Origin: a virus
IMG/VR virus record: IMGVR_UViG_3300032116_000082
Location: 1-64,000 of that record
Strand: one strand, 5' to 3'
Length of the DNA stretch: 64,000 nt
The notes under the pieces were generated by a model, which saw only the letters and a list, made by a program, of their open reading frames with translations, was not told where the DNA came from and did no database searches. Made by a program: the position numbers and the translations under genes. This document shows positions 51,989-60,882 of the stretch, piece by piece; positions within the stretch are counted from its first letter, which is position 1, and each line of letters starts with the position of its first letter.

Positions 51989-52023
51989 ACCAAAACGAAA
52001 CCGCCGCCCTCAGGGGGCGGCGG
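51989..52023 (-). terminator. rho-independent terminator after the tail tube gene
   Basis: On the - strand CCGCCGCCC (52023-52015) pairs with GGGCGGCGG (52009-52001) around a 5-base loop CCTGA, followed by TTTCGTTTTGG. It allows more tail tube than chaperone and tape measure to be made. Confidence 0.85.
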
Positions 52024-52051
52024 CTCGTTCCGGCGGGTGTGGTGACAAAAC

Positions 52052-53362
52052 TTAGATATTGAATCCCTGGACTTGGAACTCAGAACCACGGAAGCTCCAG
52101 GTGATCTCGCCACGGCCGCCGACGTTAACGCGGCTGCCCATGGAATCCACGCGGAGGTCACCGAAGGTCACCGTCTGCACCTTGGTGCCCTGCTTGGTGA
52201 AGTAGTCGATGATGACCGCGAACTCCTTCTTCATGTTCTCCGGCGCGAAGTCGTACACGTTGTCGTACACGTTCGACCCGGTGAAGGACTTGGTCAGCAT
52301 CGCCTTCCAGTCCGCCCAGTCCGTCTCCATGACGGTGGCGTTCACGGACATGGTGAGCGGGTAGGTCGGGACGCGCTGATAGATCGTCGTGCCCTGGTCG
52401 TTGTAAGCCACCTGCCGCAGCGCCTCCATCCGGAGGTCGACCGAGTAGTCAAGCGACTGCACGCGCAGCCACTGCTCGGACGAAACCGGGGAAGCCTCAT
52501 TCACAGGCGCAATGTACACATTCGCCTGGTAGCCGCGGACACCGAACACTGCCGTAGCACCGCTGCCCACGGTGTCCGGGGTATGCACCGCACTCCACTG
52601 GTTGTCACCGGAGACCGGGGTCGTCTTGTAGAAGACCGCCGTCGCCACGACACCAGACGGCACCGTGTAGCCAGCCGACATGGTGATCGTGCCGCCCGAG
52701 AACGCCGCGTACACCGGGTTCGCCACCTCAGTGGTGTAGGGAATCCCGTCGATGGTTACATACGCCAGCGTCCAGCCCGTATTGTAGGCCGCCCCGTCAA
52801 TCAGAGTCAGCGTGCTCGAGCTGGCCTTGGTCGCCGGAACCGAGCGCACGACATGGTAGGGCGACGGGAACCCAACAACGAACTGACCGGCCCAATTGAC
52901 CGTGTCCATCGCCATGCCCGTCGTGTCCACCCGGCCCGTGAGCGTGGTCGGGTAGCAGCAGCCAAGGTACACCGAGCGGTTGAAGGTCTTCTGCTCGGTC
53001 TTCTCATGCAGCACCGCATCGAACTTCAGGGCGGCCAGGTCGTCCTGGTTGAACGTGTAGCCGTTCACGCCCGTGCCGGACGCAGTCGGGGCATACTCGA
53101 AGCCCTCGAAGGCCCCGGTGCCGCTGTTGTACTTCGCCTTCATGCGGGCGATCAGGCCCGCCAGGTTTCCAGACGAGGCAAGCTCGAACGACCCGGAGGT
53201 CTCGAGCTCCATCAGGGTGTCGAGACGGGTCGTGCGACCAAGCTCGAACACATCCTGGGCATTGAAGTTCGGCTGCCAGGAGAAGTTCTGGACGAGCCCC
53301 AGCGTGTTGAAATTGTTCAGGCGCAGCGCCTTGTCGGTCCCAAGGACTTGAGTAACTGCCAT
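52052..53362 (-). CDS. major tail (tail tube) protein
   Basis: 436 residues with AGGAGG before the ATG, one of the best ribosome sites in the window, fitting high expression. Long beta-rich protein beginning AVTQVLGTDKALRLNNFNTLGLVQ and ending VNVGGRGEITWSFRGSEFQVQ, a layout usual for tail tube proteins. The middle (about 205-255, VTIDGIPYTTEV ... VATAVFYKTTP) looks like an inserted Ig-like or immunoglobulin-fold decoration. It is followed by a strong terminator. Confidence 0.8.
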   Translation of the reverse strand: MAVTQVLGTDKALRLNNFNTLGLVQNFSWQPNFNAQDVFELGRTTRLDTLMELETSGSFELASSGNLAGLIARMKAKYNSGTGAFEGFEYAPTASGTGVNGYTFNQDDLAALKFDAVLHEKTEQKTFNRSVYLGCCYPTTLTGRVDTTGMAMDTVNWAGQFVVGFPSPYHVVRSVPATKASSSTLTLIDGAAYNTGWTLAYVTIDGIPYTTEVANPVYAAFSGGTITMSAGYTVPSGVVATAVFYKTTPVSGDNQWSAVHTPDTVGSGATAVFGVRGYQANVYIAPVNEASPVSSEQWLRVQSLDYSVDLRMEALRQVAYNDQGTTIYQRVPTYPLTMSVNATVMETDWADWKAMLTKSFTGSNVYDNVYDFAPENMKKEFAVIIDYFTKQGTKVQTVTFGDLRVDSMGSRVNVGGRGEITWSFRGSEFQVQGFNI

Positions 53363-53417
53363 TGTGCTATCCTCCTGTGGTTGTCGATCGCGTCACGAGA
53401 CGGGCGATCACTCTGCC

Positions 53418-54050
53418 TTACGCCTCGTAACGGAGGCGCGCGTTCAACGTGAATTCAAAAGCTCTGCTTTCCGGCCCCAGCGGGTAAATCAAGGTGCCAA
53501 CTGATGTCCGCTGTAACTCCATCAATCCTACTGATGCCTTCGTACCGGCATCATGATCCGCCACCGTGAGAAACTGACTCTCGTCAAACGCCACGCGGAG
53601 CGCATCTACGAGGTACAGCTGTTCACCTTGGTCCCGCGCCAGGCCGTACATATCCAGAGACGCAAACCGCTCACGCTCCCTCGATCCGAGGCCCAACAGA
53701 CCGCCGTTCCCCTCATGCTGGACCTGCAAGACAATACTAGGCACCGGCATGTCCTCTGGGGAAAGGACAGCACCATCGCTAGTAGGTCGAGTGGGAAACT
53801 GCGGAAACGAAAAGTCATCGTTCCGTATCGTCAGGATCCCGCGACTATCGTTATACCGGGAAGCCACTGCCGAATCCGACAGAAGAATGGCCGCCTGATT
53901 CGCCTGGTATTGAGGATAGACCCCGTCCGGCGTCTGGAGGGCATCCAGGGTCGGCCAGTACAGCAAATAGTCGTGGCTCAACAGCGTACTCGCCAACACC
54001 TCGGCGACGCTGTTGGTCAGATTAGTCAGGCTGTACGCTGCGAGCGCCAT
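53418..54050 (-). CDS. neck / tail completion protein
   Basis: 210 residues, AAGGAG upstream. Mixed alpha/beta, helical start (LTNLTNSVAEVLASTLLS), strand-rich end (SRAFEFTLNARLRYEA). Position between connector genes and tail tube matches tail terminator or tail completion proteins. No sequence motif confirms it. Confidence 0.55.
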   Translation of the reverse strand: MALAAYSLTNLTNSVAEVLASTLLSHDYLLYWPTLDALQTPDGVYPQYQANQAAILLSDSAVASRYNDSRGILTIRNDDFSFPQFPTRPTSDGAVLSPEDMPVPSIVLQVQHEGNGGLLGLGSRERERFASLDMYGLARDQGEQLYLVDALRVAFDESQFLTVADHDAGTKASVGLMELQRTSVGTLIYPLGPESRAFEFTLNARLRYEA

Positions 54051-54240
54051 ACCGGATACACTCCTTCGCCAAGTTCCAAACCCGACGAATCACCTGGTTG
54101 CGAAGCTCATTGAACTGGACCGGGTGGGAGACCTCGGCAGGATCCAATGCGGCCAACTCTTCCATCGTGCCCATGAGCAGCTTGATCGTGGCGTTTACCT
54201 CCGCCTCGATCCGTTTCTGCTCTTCCGTACGTTCCATCAT
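54022..54240 (-). CDS. small helical neck-region protein
   Basis: 72 residues from the ATG at 54240, sharing a base with the TAA of the preceding gene. Start alternatives at 54237. Helical, acidic first half (EEQKRIEAEVNATIKLL). It overlaps the next gene by 29 bases. Not recognised. Confidence 0.55.
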   Translation of the reverse strand: MMERTEEQKRIEAEVNATIKLLMGTMEELAALDPAEVSHPVQFNELRNQVIRRVWNLAKECIRYGARSVQPD

Positions 54241-54722
54241 TACGACTTCACCGCCCCAGCCAGCGCCACGTAATACGTCCCGGAATTGATCATGCTGGCG
54301 GCTGGCCGAACGACGCTCATGACCTTGAATCGGGTTCCTGCGATTTCGACGTAATCGCACCCGTCCAGGATCGTTCCACCCTCAGGCTTGTCCACGTCGG
54401 CCGAGATCACACGAGCGTATCCCTTCACATCCCGGTTCCACCCGCCGATCTCGGCCCCTGCCCTGGTACTTCGAAGGTCACTCAGCGCCGACGTCTCAAG
54501 GTACAAACACGGCACCTCGACATCCGGCAGAATGCGCTCCGGCTCTTCCTCCGGGACGGGCTGGGGATTCGGCTTTGCCAGCAGCGGAGCGACCGGGAGC
54601 GGAACCGGCGTCGTCCCACTCGGCTTGGTACGAGCCTTGGGAAATACGATCCGCATGGTATAGTCGCTCGCCCGAATACGAGCGATGACCCGCTCAGACA
54701 CCCGACGCGCGTTGACGGCCAT
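54240..54722 (-). CDS. head-tail connector region protein
   Basis: 160 residues. Basic helical N-terminus (RRVSERVIARIRASDYTMRI), proline-rich linker, then a compact beta domain with GCDYVEIAGTRFKVMSVVRP. The latter strand pattern resembles head closure proteins, whose SH3-like or beta-barrel fold seals the connector. Start shares a base with the preceding stop (TAATG). Confidence 0.5.
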   Translation of the reverse strand: MAVNARRVSERVIARIRASDYTMRIVFPKARTKPSGTTPVPLPVAPLLAKPNPQPVPEEEPERILPDVEVPCLYLETSALSDLRSTRAGAEIGGWNRDVKGYARVISADVDKPEGGTILDGCDYVEIAGTRFKVMSVVRPAASMINSGTYYVALAGAVKS

Positions 54723-55162
54723 TAGTGCTTCCTGGCGTTAGCCGTTGTCCGCTGATACGTCACCAGAAGCTGGTTGTAGTCCGATTTCAGCTCTTCCAGC
54801 ATGGCCTTGTAGGCCCGCTCGGCAGAGATCGAGGATTCCTCTTCCAGACCAGATCGCCAGCTGACGCCCAACTCACCCCGATCCACCCGCTCCCGATAGG
54901 TGGACGACAAGACTTCATGCGCCACCGCGTAGATCAGAATGACCATCTGCGAGTCGGAGGCGTTTTGAATTCCATAGGTGGAGATATCCTGTCGGTTCAG
55001 ACCGATCGCCACCGTGTCAAAGCCCTGGACCAGGCGGACTGCCAGCTCCACCCTGGCGTCTTCCGCCGATGAGAGGAGCTGGAGATCGGTCCGTCGCTGG
55101 GCAGCCGTGTCGACATCAGACAGCTTCCGGCGCAACATCTTCAACCACTGATCAGTCGTCAC
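54722..55162 (-). CDS. head-tail adaptor-like protein
   Basis: 146 residues from a GTG with GGAGGGG upstream. All-helical, with DWLKMLRRKLSD-like opening (DQWLKMLRRKLSDVD) and SDSQMVILIYAVAHEVLSS. Helical head-tail adaptors (HK97 gp6-like) have this size and position downstream of the capsid gene. Match by context and fold only. Confidence 0.55.
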   Translation of the reverse strand: MTTDQWLKMLRRKLSDVDTAAQRRTDLQLLSSAEDARVELAVRLVQGFDTVAIGLNRQDISTYGIQNASDSQMVILIYAVAHEVLSSTYRERVDRGELGVSWRSGLEEESSISAERAYKAMLEELKSDYNQLLVTYQRTTANARKH

Positions 55163-55178
55163 GGCCCCTCCGAGTTAC

Positions 55179-55913
55179 TTAGGCTCGCGCCAGCCGGTTG
55201 CTGGAGCCTGTTTCCAGATGTCGCACCTTGGCCACCGGATTCAGCTCATCGAGCCGCTCCTCGGCCAGCTCTTCCACCACCCGGAACAGCGCAGGGAGAT
55301 CCCGAATGGACTTCCGCGCCCGCTCCGGATCGTCCTGATACTTCGACTCCCCGATCCGGACAATTTCCTGGTCCACCGCGTAGAGCAACCGGCGCAGCGA
55401 CGGCTCAGACGTCATTCCGGCAATCGCGTCGCGCAGCTCGTCCTCTGTGCGATCCACGATCCACATCCGAGGATCCAGAATGACGTTCTTCTTGGCGTCC
55501 GGGTGCATATCGTCCGGACGATCTTCCGGGGCGGCATTTTCTGCCGGACCCAGAATCGAGTCGTCCCGGACGATCAGCCCACGGCCCACCTGGTTGCCCG
55601 TACGAATCTGCTGCCAAAACGCATAACTGATGACCGCACGAGTCCGCGGGTCCGCCACGCCAGGAACCTCAGGGTTGAGGTTGTACTCCACCACTTGTCC
55701 AGACGTCTTGTCGAGCATCCCAACGCTGTAATTCGAAACATTCCGGATTCCGACGACGAGCTGTCCGCCTGTGAAGAACTGCTTCTGATTCGCACCCAGC
55801 TGGGCCGCCATCTGGGCCTGCTGCTGGGACATGCGCTCGATCGTCTCAAGCGCCTTAGCGTACCGCTCCTCCAAATCCGCAATCCTGGTCTGCTCAGCCT
55901 TACGTGGGGGCAT
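55179..55913 (-). CDS. hypothetical virion protein
   Basis: 244 residues with GGGAG upstream. Residues 5-42 form a coiled coil (DLEERYAKALETIERMSQQQ). A short beta part follows (GGQLVVGIRNVSNYSVGMLD), then a long acidic helical region. It is the first gene after the capsid terminator. Could be a head or head-tail protein; not recognised. Confidence 0.55.
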   Translation of the reverse strand: MPPRKAEQTRIADLEERYAKALETIERMSQQQAQMAAQLGANQKQFFTGGQLVVGIRNVSNYSVGMLDKTSGQVVEYNLNPEVPGVADPRTRAVISYAFWQQIRTGNQVGRGLIVRDDSILGPAENAAPEDRPDDMHPDAKKNVILDPRMWIVDRTEDELRDAIAGMTSEPSLRRLLYAVDQEIVRIGESKYQDDPERARKSIRDLPALFRVVEELAEERLDELNPVAKVRHLETGSSNRLARA

Positions 55914-56059
55914 GTCGTTCTCCCGCGCCTAGAGGCGCTGTGGTAATTCCCAGGATCCAACCACAGATCCCGTCAATAAGTCGGTGTCAGCAGGCAAAAG
56001 CGGGAACGGCTAACACCGCTCCACACAAGGGGATTGACGGGCCTGATCACAACCTTACG

Positions 56060-56095
56060 CCACAAACAACGAAGGGACCGGCGTTGGCCGGTCCC
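56060..56095 (-). terminator. rho-independent terminator after the capsid gene
   Basis: On the - strand GGGACCGGC (56095-56087) pairs with GCCGGTCCC (56082-56074) around a CAAC loop, followed by TTCGTTGTTTGTGG. Confidence 0.85.
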
Positions 56096-56118
56096 CCGTT
56101 GCCTGCGGAGTGCCGCTA

Positions 56119-57084
56119 TCAGACCTCGATGATCCGATAGGCGTACGGGTTCCACACCAGGAGCCCCTCCTCCATCCGCATACCGGTCGTGAAGACGCCG
56201 ACCCGCGGGTCGGTCTCGGCATAGTTCAGGAAGGAGAGGTCGATCTCGGCGAGGACCGCGCCCTTCGCCCCGCCCGCGATATACACGCGGTCGTTGCGGA
56301 TGACATGGTTCCCGTGCTTCCGCGAGAACTTGTCGATGAGCGTCACGATCGGGCTGCCCTGGTAGACACCCGTCACGCCACGCACTTCGAACTCACGAAG
56401 CCCGTCCTGCGACCAGCCGTTGAAACCACGGATGGCCGGGTAGAGCGCCGTGTGACGGCCAAAGATGCTCGGCGCCTCGCCGTCATCCTTGAGACCATCG
56501 AGGGCCTTCTCGAGGTTCGTGTCGGTCAGCCCGCTGTAGCGGAGCGTGAAGCCGGACACGCCCGAGCGGTCGGCCGTCGCCGCGGGCACGCCCGCGTCGA
56601 TACCATCGAGCACGAACTGCACGCGATTGCGGTTGATGGACTCGGCGATGTTGTTCACCGCGTCCGAGGCGCTCATCGCGCCCGAGGCGATCTCCTCGAG
56701 CGGAATCTCCACGGCAATTTCCTTCGCCGTGGTGGTCATGCCCCACTCGACCTTGGTCAGGCGCTGCGACAGCGCCTTGGTGCCGTAGGCACGCTTGGTA
56801 ACCTTGAGGTCACCACGCATTTCCTGGAACAGGATCTGGTCGCCGAGGTTGTAGGTGCGGCGATCCACCATGAACGGGGTCGGGTCCGTGAGGGCCACGG
56901 TGTCCTCGACCAGCTGCACCACAAGCTGGGCGATCTCGATCTTGTTGGCCTCAAGCTCCTTGAGACCCTTCGGATCAATACGGCCCTTCTTGTCGTGTCC
57001 GACAGCGGCCTTGAAGATCCGATCCAGCTCAGTCTTGTGGTCCGCGATCTCAGCCGCGGTCCGATTAGCGGTCTTAAACTGCAT
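56119..57084 (-). CDS. major capsid protein
   Basis: 321 residues from the ATG at 57084 with AGGAGG upstream (a TTG two codons before is rejected). N-terminal helix and charged arm, then an E-loop-like region (RRTYNLGDQILFQE), a long spine-helix candidate (SASDAVNNIAESINRNRVQFVLDG) and a C-terminal beta part (IDLSFLNYAETDPRVGVFTTG). The HK97-like fold is inferred from this layout and from its place between the decoration protein gene and the neck genes. Strong ribosome site and following terminator fit the highest-copy virion protein. Confidence 0.85.
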   Translation of the reverse strand: MQFKTANRTAAEIADHKTELDRIFKAAVGHDKKGRIDPKGLKELEANKIEIAQLVVQLVEDTVALTDPTPFMVDRRTYNLGDQILFQEMRGDLKVTKRAYGTKALSQRLTKVEWGMTTTAKEIAVEIPLEEIASGAMSASDAVNNIAESINRNRVQFVLDGIDAGVPAATADRSGVSGFTLRYSGLTDTNLEKALDGLKDDGEAPSIFGRHTALYPAIRGFNGWSQDGLREFEVRGVTGVYQGSPIVTLIDKFSRKHGNHVIRNDRVYIAGGAKGAVLAEIDLSFLNYAETDPRVGVFTTGMRMEEGLLVWNPYAYRIIEV

Positions 57085-57121
57085 GATCAATCCTCCTTAT
57101 TCGGTGATCAGGTCCGATGAG

Positions 57122-57619
57122 TTAAACCAGCTCGATGCGGACCTTGCCGCCGAGCACGTCGAACACGCGCCCAACCACCGGAGAGGTGATCGCGCCAGAG
57201 ACGTTGGCCTTGCAAAACTTGCCGCCCTTGATCGCCAGCGCCTCGCCGACTACCGGAAGCGCGCCAGAAGCGGCCGGGTTCAGCGAAGTGTGAAGGAGGG
57301 ACGGGTCATACTCGATGATGGCGCCCTTCGCCACCTGGACAATCGCGTCGCCGCTCTTGATGGCAACCACGCGCGAACCCCACTCGGTCGGGACGCCGAA
57401 GAGGCTCTCCGAGACCTGGAGCTGGTCCACCGAGACCTTGGCGGCCACACCCCACTTGCCATCGACCAGCTCGGCCGAGTCAGAATCCCCGACCGTCAGG
57501 GCCTTACGCTCACCAGCGGCGTTCGCGCTGATCTTGATCACCGCGCCGAGGGCAATGTCCTCGCCCGCGACGGCGGTATGACGCGGCGCGTCATAGAAAT
57601 TTGCAATGTGCAGCTTCAT
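57122..57619 (-). CDS. head decoration/stabilisation protein
   Basis: 165 residues with AGGAGG upstream. Beta-rich with HTAVAGEDIALGAVIKIS near the N-terminus, a strand-turn pattern shared with capsid-stabilising proteins, and EALAIKGGKFCKANVSG later. It sits directly before the major capsid gene, as lambda gpD-like and other decoration proteins do. The assignment is from context and fold pattern. Confidence 0.65.
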   Translation of the reverse strand: MKLHIANFYDAPRHTAVAGEDIALGAVIKISANAAGERKALTVGDSDSAELVDGKWGVAAKVSVDQLQVSESLFGVPTEWGSRVVAIKSGDAIVQVAKGAIIEYDPSLLHTSLNPAASGALPVVGEALAIKGGKFCKANVSGAITSPVVGRVFDVLGGKVRIELV

Positions 57620-57653
57620 GTTTTCCTCCTACAAGGGTTGCCGCTATCGCGGG

Positions 57654-58220
57654 TTACTTGATGAGCGCGGAAACCTTCGCGCTCAGCTCCGTGACACTGC
57701 CCGCAGGCAGAGCGCCCTCTTCCTCAGAGAGCTTCAGGTAGCTGATCTTGGTATCAGCAAACCCAACAAACAGATCGCTCTTGAACTCCATCCAGCTCTC
57801 ATCCGAGGCCGTCGACCAGCGGGCCACGAAACGAGCCTGCTCCTCATCATTCCGCTTGGCAAACGCCGCGCGGTACGACTCGGGCAGCTCCGCGAAACGG
57901 GCAGACCAGCGCTGCTCGATCGCCAGCTTCTCCTGCTCGGCCGCGATCTGCGCCAGGGAGGCATTCGCCGTCTCCAGCTCAGTCACCATCGCCGCCATCT
58001 GCTCCGCCGCCGTCGCCAGTTCGGCCTGCAGGGCATCCCGCTTGAGCTCGGCCTCTTCGGCACGAGCGGTGAGAGCCGCAACCGAAGCGTCGAGCTCAGC
58101 CAGCTTCGCCTGATGCTCAACCTTCGCCTGGGCCGCGAGGTCCAGCTCCGTCTTCAGCACAGCGTTCGCCTCGAGAGCCGCTTCGAGCGCCGCCTGAGAC
58201 ATGTCGTTCTGATTCTCCAT
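57654..58220 (-). CDS. nested scaffold protein by internal start
   Basis: 188 residues, in frame with the protease gene, starting at the ATG at 58220 (MENQNDMSQAAL). On the - strand GGAGGAGGAG lies 4-6 bases before this ATG, a stronger ribosome site than most in the window and not needed by the long reading. The product is an acidic coiled coil with a globular end. The layout matches lambda C/Nu3, where a protease gene carries a nested scaffold. Made in excess, it would form the internal scaffold. Confidence 0.75.
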   Translation of the reverse strand: MENQNDMSQAALEAALEANAVLKTELDLAAQAKVEHQAKLAELDASVAALTARAEEAELKRDALQAELATAAEQMAAMVTELETANASLAQIAAEQEKLAIEQRWSARFAELPESYRAAFAKRNDEEQARFVARWSTASDESWMEFKSDLFVGFADTKISYLKLSEEEGALPAGSVTELSAKVSALIK

Positions 58221-59411
58221 TGTCTCCTCCTCCGTGCGCGTCGCCCGACGGGCCCTCACGCGCTCCTTGGCTTCGTTTAACACTGACCGCATGTGGTCGA
58301 GGCCACGAGAGCCGACAGCCAGCCACTTCACCTGCGCTACCACCCCCGCCAACTGAAAATCCTCGTAGTGGCGGGCCACCCACGCCTCACGCAGGCGGAC
58401 TGCATACTCCTCAGTCGCAGTGGTCGTCTTGCCCCCACGGCGAGCCACCGGAGCTAACCGGCGGAACTGGTCGTTTCCGCGGATATTGCCGCCTCGACGC
58501 CAGATTTCCGGCCAGTTTTCCTTCAGGTCGGTCGCCTCATCCAACGGAAACAACTTCCACTGGCTATTTCTGAGGCTGACCGCCTTATCTTCACCGGGCG
58601 TTGGGAAATTCGTCTTGCCCTTCTTGGCGCCAGACAGCACCTCGGTAGCAGATGCCTGCTCCAGGTCGCTGTCAGACCACTGCTCTTCATCAAGGGAAGC
58701 CGCATCCCACTCCCACCATTCACGGGGCCGCTTCTGCTCGGGCATCTGATCCATGTTCTCGATCAGGCCCTTCGCGTCCGGATCACCAGGCGGAACGTTC
58801 AACGCTGACAGCGTAAAGAAGACCGGCTCAATCGCGATCTCGTACGCTCCGTTCTGATCCCGGCCCCGCTCAACGTTGGTCGGGATACAGGCCATCGAGA
58901 ACTCGATGTAGCCCTTCTCCCGCTGGATCCGAAGCATTTCCTCTGCGTACTCGGGAAACGCCCAGGCCCAGACCACCCCTTTTGCCTCGATACCAAGGGC
59001 GCCTCTGCCCTCATAGGCAGCGTCGTCCTGCTTGGCCTCGGCGGCGTACCACACCCCGATAGCCTTCGACACCCCGTCCTGCGGAACCACGGCACTGTGA
59101 TTCCAGTCCATCGGCAGGAAGTTCGGCGCTGCAAGCTTCTCTGCGGCGGGCGCCAAGTCTTCGACGCGGAATACGAGGTTGTTGTTGTTCTTGCCTTCGT
59201 GAACCATCCAAGCCGTCACTAGCAGCTTTGTTGGCTCACCGTCGGTGACCATCGGCATGAACATCGAGGTCTTCATCGCCTGCGCGACACGAGCCTCTTC
59301 GGTGTCCCCAGGAGTGAGCTCCTGCACCGTCGCCCGCGCCGTGATGAATCGGACCCGTTCGAGACCAGCCGACAGGCCGTTCGAACTTTCCTGTCGGTTG
59401 TTCTCGTCCAT
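57654..59411 (-). CDS. prohead protease fused to scaffold
   Basis: 585 residues from the ATG at 59411 (GGAGGAGG 5 bases upstream). The N-terminal about 200 residues show the protease pattern: a histidine in MDWNHSAVVP (H105), a strand run and a serine in YIEFSMACIP (S172), as in the assemblin-like U35/U9 prohead proteases. A linker region with a basic, arginine-rich stretch follows. The C-terminal 188 residues are a scaffold-like coiled coil (ALEANAVLKTELDLAAQAKV, ELKRDALQAELATAAEQ). It processes and builds the head shell. The scaffold end can also be made alone (next entry). Confidence 0.8.
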   Translation of the reverse strand: MDENNRQESSNGLSAGLERVRFITARATVQELTPGDTEEARVAQAMKTSMFMPMVTDGEPTKLLVTAWMVHEGKNNNNLVFRVEDLAPAAEKLAAPNFLPMDWNHSAVVPQDGVSKAIGVWYAAEAKQDDAAYEGRGALGIEAKGVVWAWAFPEYAEEMLRIQREKGYIEFSMACIPTNVERGRDQNGAYEIAIEPVFFTLSALNVPPGDPDAKGLIENMDQMPEQKRPREWWEWDAASLDEEQWSDSDLEQASATEVLSGAKKGKTNFPTPGEDKAVSLRNSQWKLFPLDEATDLKENWPEIWRRGGNIRGNDQFRRLAPVARRGGKTTTATEEYAVRLREAWVARHYEDFQLAGVVAQVKWLAVGSRGLDHMRSVLNEAKERVRARRATRTEEETMENQNDMSQAALEAALEANAVLKTELDLAAQAKVEHQAKLAELDASVAALTARAEEAELKRDALQAELATAAEQMAAMVTELETANASLAQIAAEQEKLAIEQRWSARFAELPESYRAAFAKRNDEEQARFVARWSTASDESWMEFKSDLFVGFADTKISYLKLSEEEGALPAGSVTELSAKVSALIK

Positions 59412-59517
59412 CCAGCCTCCTCCGCTGTCGCCGACCACAAAGGCCATCACGAATGAGTCGTGATCAGCGCCGCAAAAACGCAGAAGAAGGCCCGGTTACT
59501 CGTTCCACTGTCGCGGG

Positions 59518-60882
59518 TTACAAGAGCTCAGACTGAAATTCACCACGCCGCAGCTCGCGAATTTCGTTGAGTTGTAGCAGGGTAGGAGTCGATTGTGCTG
59601 CGGTAAGGGCGTAACGAATCCGTTCGGCAAACTGCTCACCGACCGCGGACCAGGAGGGTAATGCCTCTGCACGGTCTCGACATGCCGACCCGAGATATTC
59701 AGTGAGATACGGGTCGCTAGCCAACTCAATGAGGATGTCGGCGGTGGCATTCACGTCCACTATCGCGTGGGCTGTGTTGATGTATTTCGGCTCAAACCGG
59801 TAATCCATCACGGGCAACAACTGCGCAGCCCCGGCCCAAATCTCGCGCGTCGCCGACCAGTCAGGTACAAGCTGCGTGACCCCGCATAACGCGCCTTCAA
59901 CAGACGTAAGTCCCCACCCCTCACCACCGCCGGTGTTCAGCTGCACGTCCGCGGTGTTGTACAGCATCCGGAGCTGCTCATCGGTCAGCTCCGGGTACGT
60001 CCAGTGCGTACAAATCACCTTGTCCTGGACGCCGTACAGGCGAGCAAGCTGGGCGAGGTCCCATCCGTCCTTGTCATTACCACCCATGCAATGCAATACG
60101 AGCAGCGCATTCGGTCGAATCGCCGCGAGCTTGGCAAACGCCCGAATCGTGATGTCCTGGCGCTTACGGAACTGGTTCGTATTGACATTTAGGACGACAA
60201 AGGCATCCTGCGGGAAATTCCATACCGCCCGGCAGTCCGCCTTCGACATCGGATAGAACAGGGAGTGATCGATCCCATGCGGAACCGGCGCATACGCCTC
60301 AAGATTCTGCCGCTCAGCCAGCCGATCAACGCGCAGATGAAGCTCCATACCATCCTTGGGCAACGTCATCCATGCGGCACGTTCGCTGAGATTCACCCCG
60401 CGATTGGCATAGGAATCAAGGACCAGGTCCACCAGGTCCCGAGTGCCTATAGCCGTCTCTTTCGCACCAAATGTCGTATAGGGAACCGCGCTCGTCAGCG
60501 CCGCGGCACCCATGGCATAGCTCCATTTGATATTGGGCGTATCGACGGGATAATACCCAACGGTTGGGAATCCACGCGGCACGTAACCCAGGTAGTTGGT
60601 CTGATTCCACAGATCCTGGATCATCAGCACTACATCGGGCTTGTCCTGCTTGAGCCAGCTCGGGAGCTGCGTGACGGCAAGAGGATCCTGCGAGGTCTGC
60701 CGTGTGGGCTTCAGGTCGTACGGATATGGTTCGACACGGCTTTTTGATCCAAGTCCGTATCCAAGCCCCCGATGGATCACCTCAAAACTACCGGTGGACT
60801 GGAGATACGTCCCAATCCCACGAGCAACCCGCTCAAAACCAGTAGGCCACCCGCCATCAGCAACCATCAAAACACGAGTCAT
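59518..60882 (-). CDS. family-4-like (GT-B) glycosyltransferase
   Basis: 454 residues. The N-terminal Rossmann half starts RVLMVADGGWPTGFERVARG, with DVVLMIQDLWN. The C-terminal half has VLNVNTNQFRKRQDITIRAFAKL, LLVLHCMGG and EGWGLTSVEGALCGV, the EGxGLxxxEAxxxG donor-binding region of GT4 enzymes, with one alanine for the usual alanine/methionine set. It transfers a sugar from a nucleotide donor. It lies among head genes, between portal and protease, and its ATG shares a base with the LAGLIDADG-like gene. Acceptor unknown; capsid or tail protein glycosylation is plausible. Confidence 0.88.
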   Translation of the reverse strand: MTRVLMVADGGWPTGFERVARGIGTYLQSTGSFEVIHRGLGYGLGSKSRVEPYPYDLKPTRQTSQDPLAVTQLPSWLKQDKPDVVLMIQDLWNQTNYLGYVPRGFPTVGYYPVDTPNIKWSYAMGAAALTSAVPYTTFGAKETAIGTRDLVDLVLDSYANRGVNLSERAAWMTLPKDGMELHLRVDRLAERQNLEAYAPVPHGIDHSLFYPMSKADCRAVWNFPQDAFVVLNVNTNQFRKRQDITIRAFAKLAAIRPNALLVLHCMGGNDKDGWDLAQLARLYGVQDKVICTHWTYPELTDEQLRMLYNTADVQLNTGGGEGWGLTSVEGALCGVTQLVPDWSATREIWAGAAQLLPVMDYRFEPKYINTAHAIVDVNATADILIELASDPYLTEYLGSACRDRAEALPSWSAVGEQFAERIRYALTAAQSTPTLLQLNEIRELRRGEFQSELL

